Of a DNA stretch of 64,000 bases, positions 1 through 9,695 are shown piece by piece. The notes under the pieces were generated by a model, which saw only the letters and a list, made by a program, of their open reading frames with translations, was not told where the DNA came from and did no database searches. The first letter of the stretch is position 1. Each line of letters opens with the position of its first letter. This DNA comes from Sulfonitrofixus sp039714575. Lineage in GTDB: Bacteria; Campylobacterota; Campylobacteria; Campylobacterales; Sulfurimonadaceae. Location of the stretch: assembly GCA_039714575.1 (NCBI GenBank), contig JBDLJE010000002.1, positions 1 to 64,000 on the forward strand, given 5' to 3'. Position numbers and translations under genes: made by a program.

Positions 1-1139
1 TCAGCCGCTTTCTGATCCTGACTGATCTTACCACCCATACCTTGCATCTTAAGTTTAAGGTCAGACGGTGAAGTCGCGTAGTTAAAGGCCTGCTCAGTCG
101 AGATGACCTTAGTGTTCCAGAGATCTAAAAGGTGCTGGTCAAAACTTTGTGAACCGTAGATCTCACGTCCCTCTTCGATGGCATCACGGATCTCCACGTC
201 ACGACTCTCCAAAATAAGCTGCGCGATGTACGGTGTCTTGACCATGACTTCGAGTGCCGCCGCACGCTTTTCATCGATCGTCGGAACAAGACGCTGAGAG
301 ATAACCCCTTGCAGTACCGAAGCAAGTGAGAGACGAATACGCGGCTGCTCTTCTGTTGGAAAACTGGAGACGATACGGTTGATCGTCTCTTTTGCATCCA
401 AGGTGTGCAGTGTAGAGAAGACCAGGTGACCCGAGTCAGAGGCGTGGAGTGCTGTCTCGATCGTCTCACGGTCACGCATCTCCCCCACCAGGATAATGTC
501 CGGATCTTCACGCAGTGCAGCACGCAAAGCGTTTGCGAAACTATATGTATCTTGTCCGACACTGCGCTGATTAACAACACATTTTCTATCTTTATGGACA
601 AACTCGATCGGATCTTCGACGGTAATAATATGCTTTCGCTTATTCCAGTTGATCTCATTGATCATCGCCGCCAGTGTCGTCGATTTACCTGAACCCGTTA
701 CCCCGGTGACCAGGATCATACCACGTTCGATCTGCGTAAACTTTTTAAGGATCGCCGGCAGTCCCAACTCCTCGAGAGAGAGGATCTTGACGGGGATCAC
801 ACGAAAGACAGCCGAGACGCCTTCCATCTGAAAAAAGATGTTAACACGAAAACGGGTGTGTTCATCATACGGGTAGACAAGGTCAAGCTCTTTTTTCTCA
901 ACGAACTCGGGAAAACGTGTACGCAGGAGCTCTTTTGCAAAGGTGAGTGCCTCCTCTTTAGAGAATATCTCACCGGACATAGGCGCGATATCACCTTGAA
1001 TACGAGCACGCACGACTGCATTTGCTTTAATATGAAGGTCAGAACCTTTTGCATCGATCATACGTTTAAGGTAACCGCGGATCTTCTCTAACGTCTCAAA
1101 CGTTAACGAACTAATGTCTACTTCTACTGTACTGCCCAT
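1..1139 (-). CDS. pilT: PilT/PilU-type twitching motility ATPase (3' end outside window)
   Basis: Hexameric ATPase that powers type IV pilus retraction at the inner membrane. About 379 residues are visible from the ATG at 1139 and the frame is still open at base 1, so the C-terminus lies outside the window. The Walker A motif GVTGSGKSTT is encoded around 680-710, followed by an Asp-box region with VEDPIEF and the GEMRDRET motif typical of PilT rather than PilB. The N-terminal IDAKGSDLHI stretch also fits the family. It starts two bases downstream of the transaldolase stop, so the two are probably co-transcribed. PilT and PilU cannot be separated on sequence reading alone. Confidence 0.85.
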   Translation of the reverse strand, partial: MGSTVEVDISSLTFETLEKIRGYLKRMIDAKGSDLHIKANAVVRARIQGDIAPMSGEIFSKEEALTFAKELLRTRFPEFVEKKELDLVYPYDEHTRFRVNIFFQMEGVSAVFRVIPVKILSLEELGLPAILKKFTQIERGMILVTGVTGSGKSTTLAAMINEINWNKRKHIITVEDPIEFVHKDRKCVVNQRSVGQDTYSFANALRAALREDPDIILVGEMRDRETIETALHASDSGHLVFSTLHTLDAKETINRIVSSFPTEEQPRIRLSLASVLQGVISQRLVPTIDEKRAAALEVMVKTPYIAQLILESRDVEIRDAIEEGREIYGSQSFDQHLLDLWNTKVISTEQAFNYATSPSDLKLKMQGMGGKISQDQKAA

Positions 1140-1141
1140 AA

Positions 1142-2125
1142 CTACTCCAATTCACTTAATATTTCACAAAAAGCCTCTTTAAAGGCGTCTAATCCATCAT
1201 CTATCTGCTTTGCGACAACTGCATCAAAATCTATTCCGGCATCTTCTATCTTCTGAAAGTGCACATCAATGATCTTTGCATCGATAGGTAATTTTACCAT
1301 CTTATCGCCACCTTTGACAAATGCGTCGATCGTCTCTACCGGTGCGGTGTTAACAGCGTGTGCCGCCAAAAGTTCATCGATGTAGTATGATGGACGCAGA
1401 TCATCGCCTTTTACCCCTGTTGATGCGAACAGTGTACGACATCTTGGCACAGCTTTTGTTTCGATAGCGTTGTAGATAGCAGCCGCATTATAGTTTCCGG
1501 CCAGTGCCGGCGTGATCCCTTTTTCTGTCAGTTCTGCATCTAAAGCACGGTCGATCCGGCTGACAAAGACACTGATCACCGTGTCCACACTGCTGCTACC
1601 CTCTTTTTGCCCTGCTTCAAACGCTTCGGCGCAAGAGAGCGCCTGCTCTTTTGAGAAGATCAAAGTCGCATTGACAGCAATGCCGTCACTGACAAGTGCC
1701 TTCATTGCTGTATAACCCGCTGTCGTTGCCGGAACCTTGATCATGACATTGGGACGATCGATCGTCTTATGGAGACGGCGTCCTTCATCAACCGTTCCCT
1801 CTGCATCATCGCAAAGCGCCGGATCGACCTCAATACTGACATAGCCGTCGTTGCCTGCATCATACAGAGGACGCAAGATGTCAGCTGCCTTTTGAATGTC
1901 AAAGATCGCTACCGCTTCGTATTTGGCTTTAGCATCTAAACCATCCAGTCCTTCCAACTGCTGCTTGTAAGCAGGTGAGGTCAAGATCGCATTTTTGAAG
2001 ATAGCCGGGTTTGAGGTAGCCCCGTTAATGATCCCTTTTTCGATCAGATCTTTAAATTCATTGTCTAAATAGTCTCGTTCTATAAAGTCTGCCCAGAGTG
2101 CAAACTTCTCTTCTTTCAGATACAT
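1142..2125 (-). CDS. tal: Transaldolase
   Basis: Cytoplasmic pentose phosphate enzyme that moves a dihydroxyacetone unit from sedoheptulose-7-phosphate to glyceraldehyde-3-phosphate. The 327-residue protein has the expected length. It shows the N-terminal motif GATSNPAIF and the Schiff-base lysine in VMIKVPAT, followed by NATLIFS. The start is the ATG at 2125, with a purine-rich AGGAAG just upstream. The gene follows the pigment operon in the same direction but has its own candidate promoter in the 71-bp gap, so I regard it as an ordinary metabolic neighbour. It could incidentally supply erythrose-4-phosphate for aromatic precursors. Confidence 0.95.
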   Translation of the reverse strand: MYLKEEKFALWADFIERDYLDNEFKDLIEKGIINGATSNPAIFKNAILTSPAYKQQLEGLDGLDAKAKYEAVAIFDIQKAADILRPLYDAGNDGYVSIEVDPALCDDAEGTVDEGRRLHKTIDRPNVMIKVPATTAGYTAMKALVSDGIAVNATLIFSKEQALSCAEAFEAGQKEGSSSVDTVISVFVSRIDRALDAELTEKGITPALAGNYNAAAIYNAIETKAVPRCRTLFASTGVKGDDLRPSYYIDELLAAHAVNTAPVETIDAFVKGGDKMVKLPIDAKIIDVHFQKIEDAGIDFDAVVAKQIDDGLDAFKEAFCEILSELE

Positions 2126-2156
2126 CTATCTTCCTAATTAAAATATATTGGGATTT

Positions 2157-2162
2157 ATTATA
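2157..2162 (-). promoter_or_regulatory. Candidate -10 box upstream of tal
   Basis: A perfect TATAAT lies on the minus strand 32 bases upstream of the tal ATG, in the gap between the last ketosynthase gene and tal. No convincing -35 hexamer is seen. The position supports separate transcription of tal-pilT. Confidence 0.45.
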
Positions 2163-2196
2163 ACCCAAAGATATTGGATAATCATTAAGCTGCTGG

Positions 2197-3420
2197 CTAT
2201 TCACTAAACTTCTTAAAAACAATAGCAGCGTTTGTTCCGCCAAAACCAAAATTGCAGCTAAGCAGACAATTCACATCTGTTTTTATAGCACTGTTTTTAA
2301 CGAGATTGATCTTCTCCATCTCCTCTTCACTCTCACTGTAATTGATGATCGGCGGTAAAATATTCTCATTCATTGCCAAAATGGAAACAACTGCCTCGAT
2401 CGCTCCGGCAGCCCCAAGCGTGTGACCGACCTGCCCTTTGACCGAACTCACATACGGTTTCATCTCACCAAAAACAGTAGCTATCGCCTTAGCTTCTCTT
2501 ATATCGTTGTAATAGGTACTCGTACCATGGGCATTGATATAGTCGATCTTGGGTTCTCCTGCCATCTCAAAGGCATCACGCATCGCACTGATGGCCCCGC
2601 GTGACTCCGGCTGCGGTGTAGAGATATGATAAGCGTCGGCACTCTCGCCAAAACCGATGATCTCGGCATAGATCTTGGCAGCGCGTTTTTGCGCATGTTC
2701 AAGTGTCTCCAAGACAAGAGCGCCCGCACCCTCGCCCATCACAAAACCGCTGCGCTCTTTATCAAAGGGGCGTACTGCCTCTTTCGGGGTCTCATTATGG
2801 TCTTTACACAGCGCACTCATAGCCCCAAAACCGCCAAGAGCAAGCGGTGTAACACCTGCTTCGGCACCCACAACGATCATCCCTTCGCCTTTGGAGAACT
2901 GCAAGGTCTTGTAGGCTTCAATGATGGCGTGGGTTCCAGCCGCACAAGCCGTGTTTTCACTCAGGTTAGGCCCCCTAAGGTCAAACTTCATCGAGACCTG
3001 ACCCGCCAGCATGTTCGGCATATACGAGGGGATCAAAAAAGGTGAGATGTGCGAGAGTTTGGAGCTGTTTTTAATATCTGCCGCCTCTTCTACCGAACCG
3101 ATGCCGACAAGGCAGTTAGCACTCACTACACCAAAAGCTGTTGTATCAACGTCCTCCAAAGAGGCATCTTCATACGCTTCCATCGCTGCATGCAGGCCTA
3201 GCTGGATAAAACGGTCAGCCTTCTTCTGCTCCCGTTTTTTCATGACGGTTGAGGCATCAAACGCTTTGACCTCAGCCGCGATCTTGCAGTCAAGTTCTCT
3301 GGTGTCACAGAGTGTTATCTTGTCGATGCCGCACTCACCGTCTACAATGGCTTGAAAAGAGTCTTTGTTATGTCCCAAGGCATTGATCATGCCGAGACCC
3401 GTCACAACGATACGTCTCAA
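2197..3420 (-). CDS. Beta-ketoacyl-ACP synthase (FabF-like), pigment cluster
   Basis: Condensing enzyme of the elongating type, 407 residues. The catalytic triad is visible: Cys159 in NTACAAG, His298 in NAHGTST and His333 in GHTLGAAG, with the lysine of SVKGQVGH. It is likely an active elongating KS for the aryl polyene or for the fatty chains of the resorcinol. The start is a TTG at 3420 that overlaps the stop of the preceding serine hydrolase gene (TTGA), with GAGGGA upstream as ribosome site, so the two are translationally coupled. It is the last gene of the left operon. Which substrate it extends cannot be told from sequence. Confidence 0.9.
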   Translation of the reverse strand: MRRIVVTGLGMINALGHNKDSFQAIVDGECGIDKITLCDTRELDCKIAAEVKAFDASTVMKKREQKKADRFIQLGLHAAMEAYEDASLEDVDTTAFGVVSANCLVGIGSVEEAADIKNSSKLSHISPFLIPSYMPNMLAGQVSMKFDLRGPNLSENTACAAGTHAIIEAYKTLQFSKGEGMIVVGAEAGVTPLALGGFGAMSALCKDHNETPKEAVRPFDKERSGFVMGEGAGALVLETLEHAQKRAAKIYAEIIGFGESADAYHISTPQPESRGAISAMRDAFEMAGEPKIDYINAHGTSTYYNDIREAKAIATVFGEMKPYVSSVKGQVGHTLGAAGAIEAVVSILAMNENILPPIINYSESEEEMEKINLVKNSAIKTDVNCLLSCNFGFGGTNAAIVFKKFSE

Positions 3421-4559
3421 AAGAGTCCCTCTTTGACATCCTGTATAAGACGATCACCCCAGGCATCTATGTCTGTCTCTGTCTGCGAGGTCAAGATGAC
3501 AAAAGAGATGTCGTACTTAGGATAGATCCGCATAATAGTCCTGTAACCGGGCCCTAGACCTTGATGTTGGTAGTAGAACTCACCTTTGTCTCTGATGTGA
3601 TACCAGCCAATCCCAAAACTAATATCCTCCTGTGGCGCCATCCATGCATCAACCTTCACCGTCGGTGTCTCCAAAAACACCTTCTTGGTCTCTGCATCCA
3701 TCAGTTTTCCGTTGCTATAGGCAGAGAGAAAAAGTGCCATATCATGAATAGGGGCGACAAGGCCGCCTGCAGCCAGCCAGCCGATGTCAAACTGTTTTAG
3801 CCACAGGGTTGTCCCGTCCCAGTGGTCTTTGTTGGCACTGTCCATAAACATGCGCATCGCGATACCGGTAATCGAGAACATCTTCATCGTACCGTAGACC
3901 TGGTCTTCGACCATAGCATCGGTATAGGTAAAACCGCTTCGCTCCATCTCTGCCGGTTCGACCACCCGTTCCATCACCAGTTCGCCAAAGTCCTCCCCGG
4001 TCGCCTTCTCTATGATCCGGCTCAAGATGATGTACTCGGCACTCGAATACTTGGCCTCAGACCCCGGCAGATACGGGAGCTCTACATATTCTACGATCTC
4101 TATTCCGCTCATTTGTGCATAATCATAATAGTTGTCATCCGTCAGCGGGCGCACCTCCGAAGAGCGGTCGTTGATACCCGAACTGTGGTTAAGCAGGTTT
4201 AAGATCGTAATCGTGACCTCTTTGTCGTCATACTTGGCTTTGAATCGCGGCAGATACTTCTGCACGGGGTCATCCAGAGAGAGCACCCCTTCATCAACAA
4301 GCTGCATGACAAGCGTCGCCGCCAGTATCTTGGTCAGAGAGAAGACATGGTAGACACTCTCCAGAGAGGTGGCCTGTTCTCCGGCAGCATCATTAAAACC
4401 AAAGCTGCTCTCATAAAGGATCTTGTCGCCTTTTAAGACGGCGAATGAGGCGGACGGAGGCGTCTGCTCACTGGTCGCATCACGCACAAAACTCTCAAAA
4501 CTCTCTACGCTGCCTAAAAGGTTCAGGCTGATAAAAAGAGTGATGAGCACTATTCTCAT
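3417..4559 (-). CDS. Serine hydrolase of the class C beta-lactamase/esterase family, pigment cluster
   Basis: Probable secreted or periplasmic serine hydrolase or transacylase, 380 residues, with a hydrophobic signal peptide in the first ~20 residues. The SxxK motif is SLTK at residues 74-77, the second motif is Tyr171-Ser-Ser in place of the usual YxN, and an HQG motif lies near the C-terminus. The family includes esterases and transesterases as well as beta-lactamases. The gene overlaps both neighbours (ATGA with the ligase gene, TTGA with the ketosynthase gene), so it is built into the operon. I infer a role in ester formation, trimming or resistance; antibiotic hydrolysis is unlikely. Confidence 0.75.
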   Translation of the reverse strand: MRIVLITLFISLNLLGSVESFESFVRDATSEQTPPSASFAVLKGDKILYESSFGFNDAAGEQATSLESVYHVFSLTKILAATLVMQLVDEGVLSLDDPVQKYLPRFKAKYDDKEVTITILNLLNHSSGINDRSSEVRPLTDDNYYDYAQMSGIEIVEYVELPYLPGSEAKYSSAEYIILSRIIEKATGEDFGELVMERVVEPAEMERSGFTYTDAMVEDQVYGTMKMFSITGIAMRMFMDSANKDHWDGTTLWLKQFDIGWLAAGGLVAPIHDMALFLSAYSNGKLMDAETKKVFLETPTVKVDAWMAPQEDISFGIGWYHIRDKGEFYYQHQGLGPGYRTIMRIYPKYDISFVILTSQTETDIDAWGDRLIQDVKEGLF

Positions 4560-5764
4560 CTGCGTACCTTTTTTCCCATATTGTTTTTTTCAATAATTTT
4601 CACGTTTGAGAGTTCAAAACTGAAGTTGATCTCCGGGTAGTGGCTCTTGAAAAGCTCTTTGACATCGCTCTCGCTCGGCATCTTCCGTCCTGCTATCTGG
4701 ATCTCAAGACTCTCGTCTTTGAGTTTGGTATTGTCTTGTTTAATGCTGACCAAAGCGTCTGCAACACCTAAACCATTTTCGATAATATTTTCAAGTTCTA
4801 CGACCGAGATACGTTTTCCGGAGACCTTGATGATCTCATTGGCGCGACCGAGAAGTTTAAACTTTTTACCTTCGAGTTCGATGATGTCCGTTGTTGTATA
4901 CGGGCGTTTCATCAGGGTGATCTTCTCTTCAAAAAGATGGCTTGAGAGATACGGCGAATCCACCACCATACGAGACTCATGGTTCTTTGTCACCGAGACC
5001 CCTTTAAGCGGTTCCCAGTAAGGGTTCACCCCGCGTTTTATGGCCACGCCGCCCGTCTCTGTTGAGCCGAACAGCTGTATGAGTTTTGTGTTGAACTGCT
5101 TCTCGAAGCGCGCCACTTCTTCTTCGACCAAAAGCCCAGTAGACGAAAGAAAGGTGACATTGCTAAGATCGATGTCGCGTTTCAGACGCAGCAGCGCTTT
5201 GATGTAGACAGGGCTTGTCACGACCAAGGTCTTTTTGTGTTCATGTAAAAGGGTCAACTCCTGCGGGTAATACTCCTCTTTAAGCAGCATCTCGCACCCT
5301 AAGCGTCTAGGCAGCATCACACCTGCCAGAAAGCCATAGATATGAATAAAAGGAACGGTAACGATAACCCTCTCATAATTCTCAGGTGCAAAAAGTGTCT
5401 GCAGCGCATCAAGCTCGCCTTCAACATTTTCTCTATTCTTGATCGCCCCTGTCGGTACGCCCGTTGTCCCAGAGGTAAAAAAGAGCGCGTATGCCGACGC
5501 AGGCAGAGCAGACACGTCACTCTTATGTTCAAAACTACCGATCCCCAGCTCTTCGACACGCTGGGCGATGGTGTCGATCTTGCTGTCAAAAAGAACCGGC
5601 GTCACCCCCTGGTCTATCGCCATATGCAAAAGTCCGAACAGTTCAGGTTTGGTATGGGCAGAAAAAGTCGCCTCTTTGGTTGCCAAGACCTCTTGTTTTT
5701 CCTGGATCTCTGCTAATGTCGTGTCGTTTCTGATTCCGGCGTTATCAATGTGAATGATGTTCAT
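4556..5764 (-). CDS. AMP-dependent acyl ligase (ApeH-type starter activation)
   Basis: Adenylate-forming enzyme that likely activates the cinnamate-type starter acid and loads it onto an ACP or CoA. The P-loop TSGTTGVPTGA is at residues 98-108, the A5-type motif FGSTETGG follows, GRANEIIKVSGKR is the hinge region and the C-terminal NMGKK carries the expected catalytic lysine. At 402 residues it is short for the family, with a reduced N-terminal domain, like ligases of APE clusters. I chose the ATG at 5764; a TTG at 5791 would add nine residues but lacks support. Its stop overlaps the next start (ATGA). Confidence 0.85.
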   Translation of the reverse strand: MNIIHIDNAGIRNDTTLAEIQEKQEVLATKEATFSAHTKPELFGLLHMAIDQGVTPVLFDSKIDTIAQRVEELGIGSFEHKSDVSALPASAYALFFTSGTTGVPTGAIKNRENVEGELDALQTLFAPENYERVIVTVPFIHIYGFLAGVMLPRRLGCEMLLKEEYYPQELTLLHEHKKTLVVTSPVYIKALLRLKRDIDLSNVTFLSSTGLLVEEEVARFEKQFNTKLIQLFGSTETGGVAIKRGVNPYWEPLKGVSVTKNHESRMVVDSPYLSSHLFEEKITLMKRPYTTTDIIELEGKKFKLLGRANEIIKVSGKRISVVELENIIENGLGVADALVSIKQDNTKLKDESLEIQIAGRKMPSESDVKELFKSHYPEINFSFELSNVKIIEKNNMGKKVRR

Positions 5765-5841
5765 GAATGCTGCTTTATTATTTAAGTACAATATTTATAG
5801 TACAAGATGGCTTATAGAGAGATATGGAAGGTATTTTAACT

Positions 5842-7983
5842 TTAATTGTAAAAGCGTTTCTGCACAGTTTGCAGCATAAAGGTCGAGGCGATGCCGAGTG
5901 CGATGACCAGACCGATGTGGTGCAAGGCACCGATATGACTGAAGACAAAGATGCCGAAGCCGGCGAAGGTGGTCAGCATGGCGTAGTAGATCGCCTCGTC
6001 AGTCTCTTCTTTGACGTCGCTCATGTAGATGCCGTAGTCTATACCTGCGACCATCACGATGATGAGGGCGAAGAGATGCATAACGGAGAAGGAACCGATG
6101 ATGGCTAAAGTCATAGCAATGACACTAAGAGGAAAAAGAACATAGTTCATAGCGACCAAGGCCCGTTTTTTCAGCAAAACGACTAACAAGAGTGTTATAA
6201 AGCCGAAAGTCAATGCAGCGATCATCACCAACTGCTCCAAAACATCTTCAACCCCTTTTTGCAGAAGCGTTGAAGCTTCCAACAAAACGAGACCACTGTC
6301 ATAAGGAAGTGCCGCACTCTGATTTGCATCTATAAAGGCAAGGCTCATCCATCTGCCATCATCGAGCTTCAAGGTCTCAAAACCCAACTGTTTGGCGACC
6401 AACAGGTCTGGTTCAGAGTAATGAATATTATCAATAAATGCATAGGCACCGCTAAAGGTTCCGGCACGAAAACCGATCTTTGTCGCTTCGTGTTCCAGCT
6501 CTTCTCTCAACTTGGTAAAATCGATCTTGTTAAGCGCGTGAAGATAGTTGTCAAAACCCTCTTTTGACCTGCTTGCCTTGGCCAGTGAGCGAAAGGAAGC
6601 GTTCTCTTTTTGAACACTTTCCATCTTGACCAACAGCTCATCCAAAGAGCTTCCGTAAACCAAAACGGCATGCTCCTCGGAAGCACCTGTTTTGATCTTC
6701 TCTTGGAGTGTCAGAAGCTTGTCATTTTGATAATCAAGTTGACGCAGATCACCGCTAAAGTGAAGTTTACCAAGGGCAGCTCCAAGGATCAGCAGTGAGA
6801 CGATCAAAACTACTTTTGCGTTTACAAAGCCCTTGGAGAGAGCCCGCAGTCTAATGCGGCTCTCTTTCGGCTCAAATTCCCATGAAGCAAAAAGATAGCT
6901 GAATTGAAAATATGAAAAAGAGAGAGCCGCAATACCAAAGAGTGCCAGCTGCTGGATCAGAGGGAAATCCGCAAAGTTAAGAATACCAAAGCCGCTCACT
7001 GTCGTTAAAAAGGCGTAAAAGACCTTTTTACGGCTCTTCTCTTTTTGCGAATAAAAGCCGTGAAAGTAGTAGTGGAAAAAATAGTCTACCGCCATCATCG
7101 CGATCCCTGAACCAAAGGCAAGGGTGAAGATGGAGACATCGTCAAAGAGAAAAGTCACCGCAGACAAGCCGACAAAAAGAGAAGAGCCCAGAGCGATGGA
7201 AGTGAGGATCAGTACTTTATAATCACGCAGCGTAAAGGCGTAAAAAACCAGCAGTAAGATCATGGTCGCAGTGATAATAAGGTTGACTTCGCCTTTGATC
7301 TTTGTTGAGTTTTCGGCTGTAAAAAAATGCGGTGCGAAGGCGATAACATCCTTGCCGTGACCATCCACAATGGCATGAACCTCATCATACAGCTTTTGCG
7401 CACCCTCTACATCAGAAACTTCTGTTTTCAATGTTGTCGTAAGCATATAGTCCTTGCCTTGAAAAAGGGCAATACCGTTTTTACTCTGTACATCTTTCTG
7501 CTGCATCGGGTCACTGAAAAGTTCTAAAGGATCAGAGGTGTTGAGACCGCTGAACATAAAAGAGCCCACCATCTCATTGTAAAGTGTCTGGAGTCTTTTT
7601 TGAATATAAAAAGACGTTGCTCTTGAACTGTTGATATCAAGACGCTCTGCATAATGCTCACGCAGATACTTTGCCGTAGGCGAATGGAGGCTTCCTACTT
7701 TAAAAAAGAGCCCGTCTACCCCATCAAGTCCTTTTACCTTCTCCGCTATCTTCTCCAAACGCTCTTTTGAGGCTCTATCACTTCCTTTTGAGATAATGAT
7801 CAGACGGTTGAGCGACTGAAGTTTTGAGGCATCTTCAAGCTGCTTGGTGTAGCTGTTTTGCGGAAAGATAGAGAGCATGTTGGTACTGAAATGTGATGGC
7901 GAAAAGAGAACTCCCGCCACGAGCATAACACTCAGGTAGAGTAAAAGGTAAAGTCTATTGGGCAATAAAGAGCGTAATTTCAT
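5842..7983 (-). CDS. MMPL/RND-type exporter (ApeM-like)
   Basis: Inner-membrane export protein of 713 residues with two repeats, each made of one membrane segment, a large periplasmic loop and a five-helix bundle. The conserved acidic motifs GSGIAMMAVDYF and VAGIDYGIYM, at the same place in each repeat, mark the proton relay of the RND/MMPL superfamily. Proteins of this type in aryl polyene clusters are thought to move the lipid-linked polyene across or out of the inner membrane. The gene overlaps the LolA-like gene upstream by 29 bases, which supports joint function in transport to the outer membrane. Confidence 0.85.
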   Translation of the reverse strand: MKLRSLLPNRLYLLLYLSVMLVAGVLFSPSHFSTNMLSIFPQNSYTKQLEDASKLQSLNRLIIISKGSDRASKERLEKIAEKVKGLDGVDGLFFKVGSLHSPTAKYLREHYAERLDINSSRATSFYIQKRLQTLYNEMVGSFMFSGLNTSDPLELFSDPMQQKDVQSKNGIALFQGKDYMLTTTLKTEVSDVEGAQKLYDEVHAIVDGHGKDVIAFAPHFFTAENSTKIKGEVNLIITATMILLLVFYAFTLRDYKVLILTSIALGSSLFVGLSAVTFLFDDVSIFTLAFGSGIAMMAVDYFFHYYFHGFYSQKEKSRKKVFYAFLTTVSGFGILNFADFPLIQQLALFGIAALSFSYFQFSYLFASWEFEPKESRIRLRALSKGFVNAKVVLIVSLLILGAALGKLHFSGDLRQLDYQNDKLLTLQEKIKTGASEEHAVLVYGSSLDELLVKMESVQKENASFRSLAKASRSKEGFDNYLHALNKIDFTKLREELEHEATKIGFRAGTFSGAYAFIDNIHYSEPDLLVAKQLGFETLKLDDGRWMSLAFIDANQSAALPYDSGLVLLEASTLLQKGVEDVLEQLVMIAALTFGFITLLLVVLLKKRALVAMNYVLFPLSVIAMTLAIIGSFSVMHLFALIIVMVAGIDYGIYMSDVKEETDEAIYYAMLTTFAGFGIFVFSHIGALHHIGLVIALGIASTFMLQTVQKRFYN

Positions 7984-8440
7984 CGCCGTTACTCATCTTT
8001 GTATTGATCGTCTCCAACCCTTTTGCGTTGCGGTGGACAACAACCGATTTTATCACCTTGTCAACAGGGGCGATAGGGGTCAACATCACTACCGTTGTGG
8101 TCTCTTTAATAATAAAGTTTTCACGTAACGCCTCATAATCACCGCGGTAAAGTTTGTGTATAAAGTCCAGATAGACCTTCATCATCGGCTGCTCGTTCAA
8201 GTCTACATGCTGGATCTTCTTTCCACTGCTGTCGGTCACGTCCATATAGAGACCGTTATAGCTTATATGACGAACTTCGGGTTCAACATAATCGATCTGC
8301 ATCCCCTTTTCGTCAAACGTTATGGTTCCCTTCATCTGCAAGGTCTTGTCGATGCTGTAGACATAACGCTTCTCTTCGAAGTTGTATCCGCCTGCTGTGA
8401 GTGTCAAAACCGTTAAAAATATAAGTGTGATTATCTTCAT
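7955..8440 (-). CDS. LolA-like outer membrane lipoprotein carrier (ApeL-like)
   Basis: Small periplasmic protein of 161 residues with an N-terminal signal peptide (roughly residues 1-17) and a beta-rich remainder that fits the LolA/LolB-like half-barrel. Genes of this type sit beside the MMPL exporter in aryl polyene clusters. I infer that it shields the hydrophobic pigment in the periplasm. It overlaps the acyltransferase gene upstream (ATGA) and the MMPL gene downstream. Sequence similarity of this family is low, so the call leans on length, signal peptide and context. Confidence 0.65.
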   Translation of the reverse strand: MKIITLIFLTVLTLTAGGYNFEEKRYVYSIDKTLQMKGTITFDEKGMQIDYVEPEVRHISYNGLYMDVTDSSGKKIQHVDLNEQPMMKVYLDFIHKLYRGDYEALRENFIIKETTTVVMLTPIAPVDKVIKSVVVHRNAKGLETINTKMSNGDEITLFIAQ

Positions 8441-9177
8441 GCAAAATTCTTTGTGATTTCGACCTGCATGGTCTCTTTGACACGTTTCATAAGAGAGCGG
8501 ACCGTCTCATCTTCTTGAGGATAGATCGGGTCAAGAAAAGTCACGTTGATCTCGGTAAAGTCGTGCGTTTTGGTCACATTTGAGCCTTTAGCCACGATCT
8601 TTCCTGTACCGTCAACAATAACCGGGATGACCGGAACCTGGTTGTCCACCGAAAGACGAAACGCTCCTTTTTGAAACGGCAGCAGTGTGTCTGAATAGTT
8701 ACGTGTTCCCTCTGGAAAGATAAAGACATTAACATTGTTTTTCAGCGCTTTAGAGAGCCGGTTAAAGACCGTGATCGCTGCATTTGGGTTTAGTTTTTCC
8801 ATATAGTAGACACCGACTAAACGCGGTATCTTCATAAAGATCGGCAGGTCGCTTATGGGGTGGTTGGAGATAGTCGCAAAGTTCTTGATGATACTGCCCA
8901 GTAAAACAAAATCAATCGATGACTGGTGACTGGAGACATAGATAGCTGGTTGCAGTGTGTTCAGGTTCTCAGGATTATTGATCTTGACTTTTCCGATAAC
9001 AGGAGAACGTTTTAAAAAGATACGCCAGAAGAAACGTACCACGACCTGAAAAGCCCAGCGGGGGTCGCCGCCAAGCAGCCAGACCGGCAGGGCGAAAGCA
9101 CCCGCGGTGACCAAAGCGATGATCATTAAAAAGATAAAAAGTCCGTAGATATACGCACTTAAGAGTTTACTTGACAC
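8437..9177 (-). CDS. PlsC-like lysophospholipid acyltransferase (ApeD-like)
   Basis: Membrane-bound acyltransferase of 246 residues. The HX4D motif is HQSSID at residues 84-89 and the second family motif is FPEGTRNYS. The N-terminus is hydrophobic (residues 8-35). The general phospholipid PlsC would also fit on motifs alone, but the gene lies inside the operon, overlapping both neighbours, so I assign it to transfer of the polyene or a fatty chain to a lipid acceptor. The start is a GTG at 9177. Confidence 0.8.
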   Translation of the reverse strand: MSSKLLSAYIYGLFIFLMIIALVTAGAFALPVWLLGGDPRWAFQVVVRFFWRIFLKRSPVIGKVKINNPENLNTLQPAIYVSSHQSSIDFVLLGSIIKNFATISNHPISDLPIFMKIPRLVGVYYMEKLNPNAAITVFNRLSKALKNNVNVFIFPEGTRNYSDTLLPFQKGAFRLSVDNQVPVIPVIVDGTGKIVAKGSNVTKTHDFTEINVTFLDPIYPQEDETVRSLMKRVKETMQVEITKNFA

Positions 9178-9688
9178 CGCGAACCTTTCCGTAGATTATC
9201 TGCAGTGCCAAAGCACCGCCAAAGAGCAGGTACCAGCCCACTGTCGTATAGAGTGCCCAGATCTTCATCGAAGCGAACAGAACGGCTATTTGCAGCACTA
9301 GGTTGATCGCTGTTATAATCAACCAGTAGAGGTGAGAACTGTCAATAAGGGCAAGCTTCTCATCGCTCCAGACCATCTTGGGCGTCTTTTGCACCATTGT
9401 AGCCAAAAAGGGTCTCTTGAAGATTACAGCTTCGGCAAATTTGACAAAAAAGAGTGAGGTGATCAATACCGGCAATATCTTAAAGACCAGGGCCGAATCC
9501 AAAAACCAGACCAAAAAGCCCACAATCGTTGCGGTCAAAGGCACTAAAACATTTTTAAAACGGTTTTTGATCAGTTCATAAAGTGTCCAAGGTGCAGCAA
9601 GGGAAAAAAGAGCGATCCCCACGACTTGGGGTTCAAAAAAACGCAGACCTACTACTATGAAGAGAACATAGAGCAGTGTCAATAACAT
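9167..9688 (-). CDS. COG4648-type membrane protein of APE clusters
   Basis: Integral membrane protein of 173 residues with about five hydrophobic segments (near residues 1-17, 22-38, 47-65, 68-84, and two in the C-terminal third). Proteins of this length and pattern occur next to the ACP and ligase genes in aryl polyene clusters; their biochemical function is not known to me. It ends 11 bases inside the acyltransferase gene and begins 7 bases after the ACP stop, so it is expressed with the biosynthetic genes. Confidence 0.6.
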   Translation of the reverse strand: MLLTLLYVLFIVVGLRFFEPQVVGIALFSLAAPWTLYELIKNRFKNVLVPLTATIVGFLVWFLDSALVFKILPVLITSLFFVKFAEAVIFKRPFLATMVQKTPKMVWSDEKLALIDSSHLYWLIITAINLVLQIAVLFASMKIWALYTTVGWYLLFGGALALQIIYGKVRGVK

Positions 9689-9695
9689 TGAGGTG

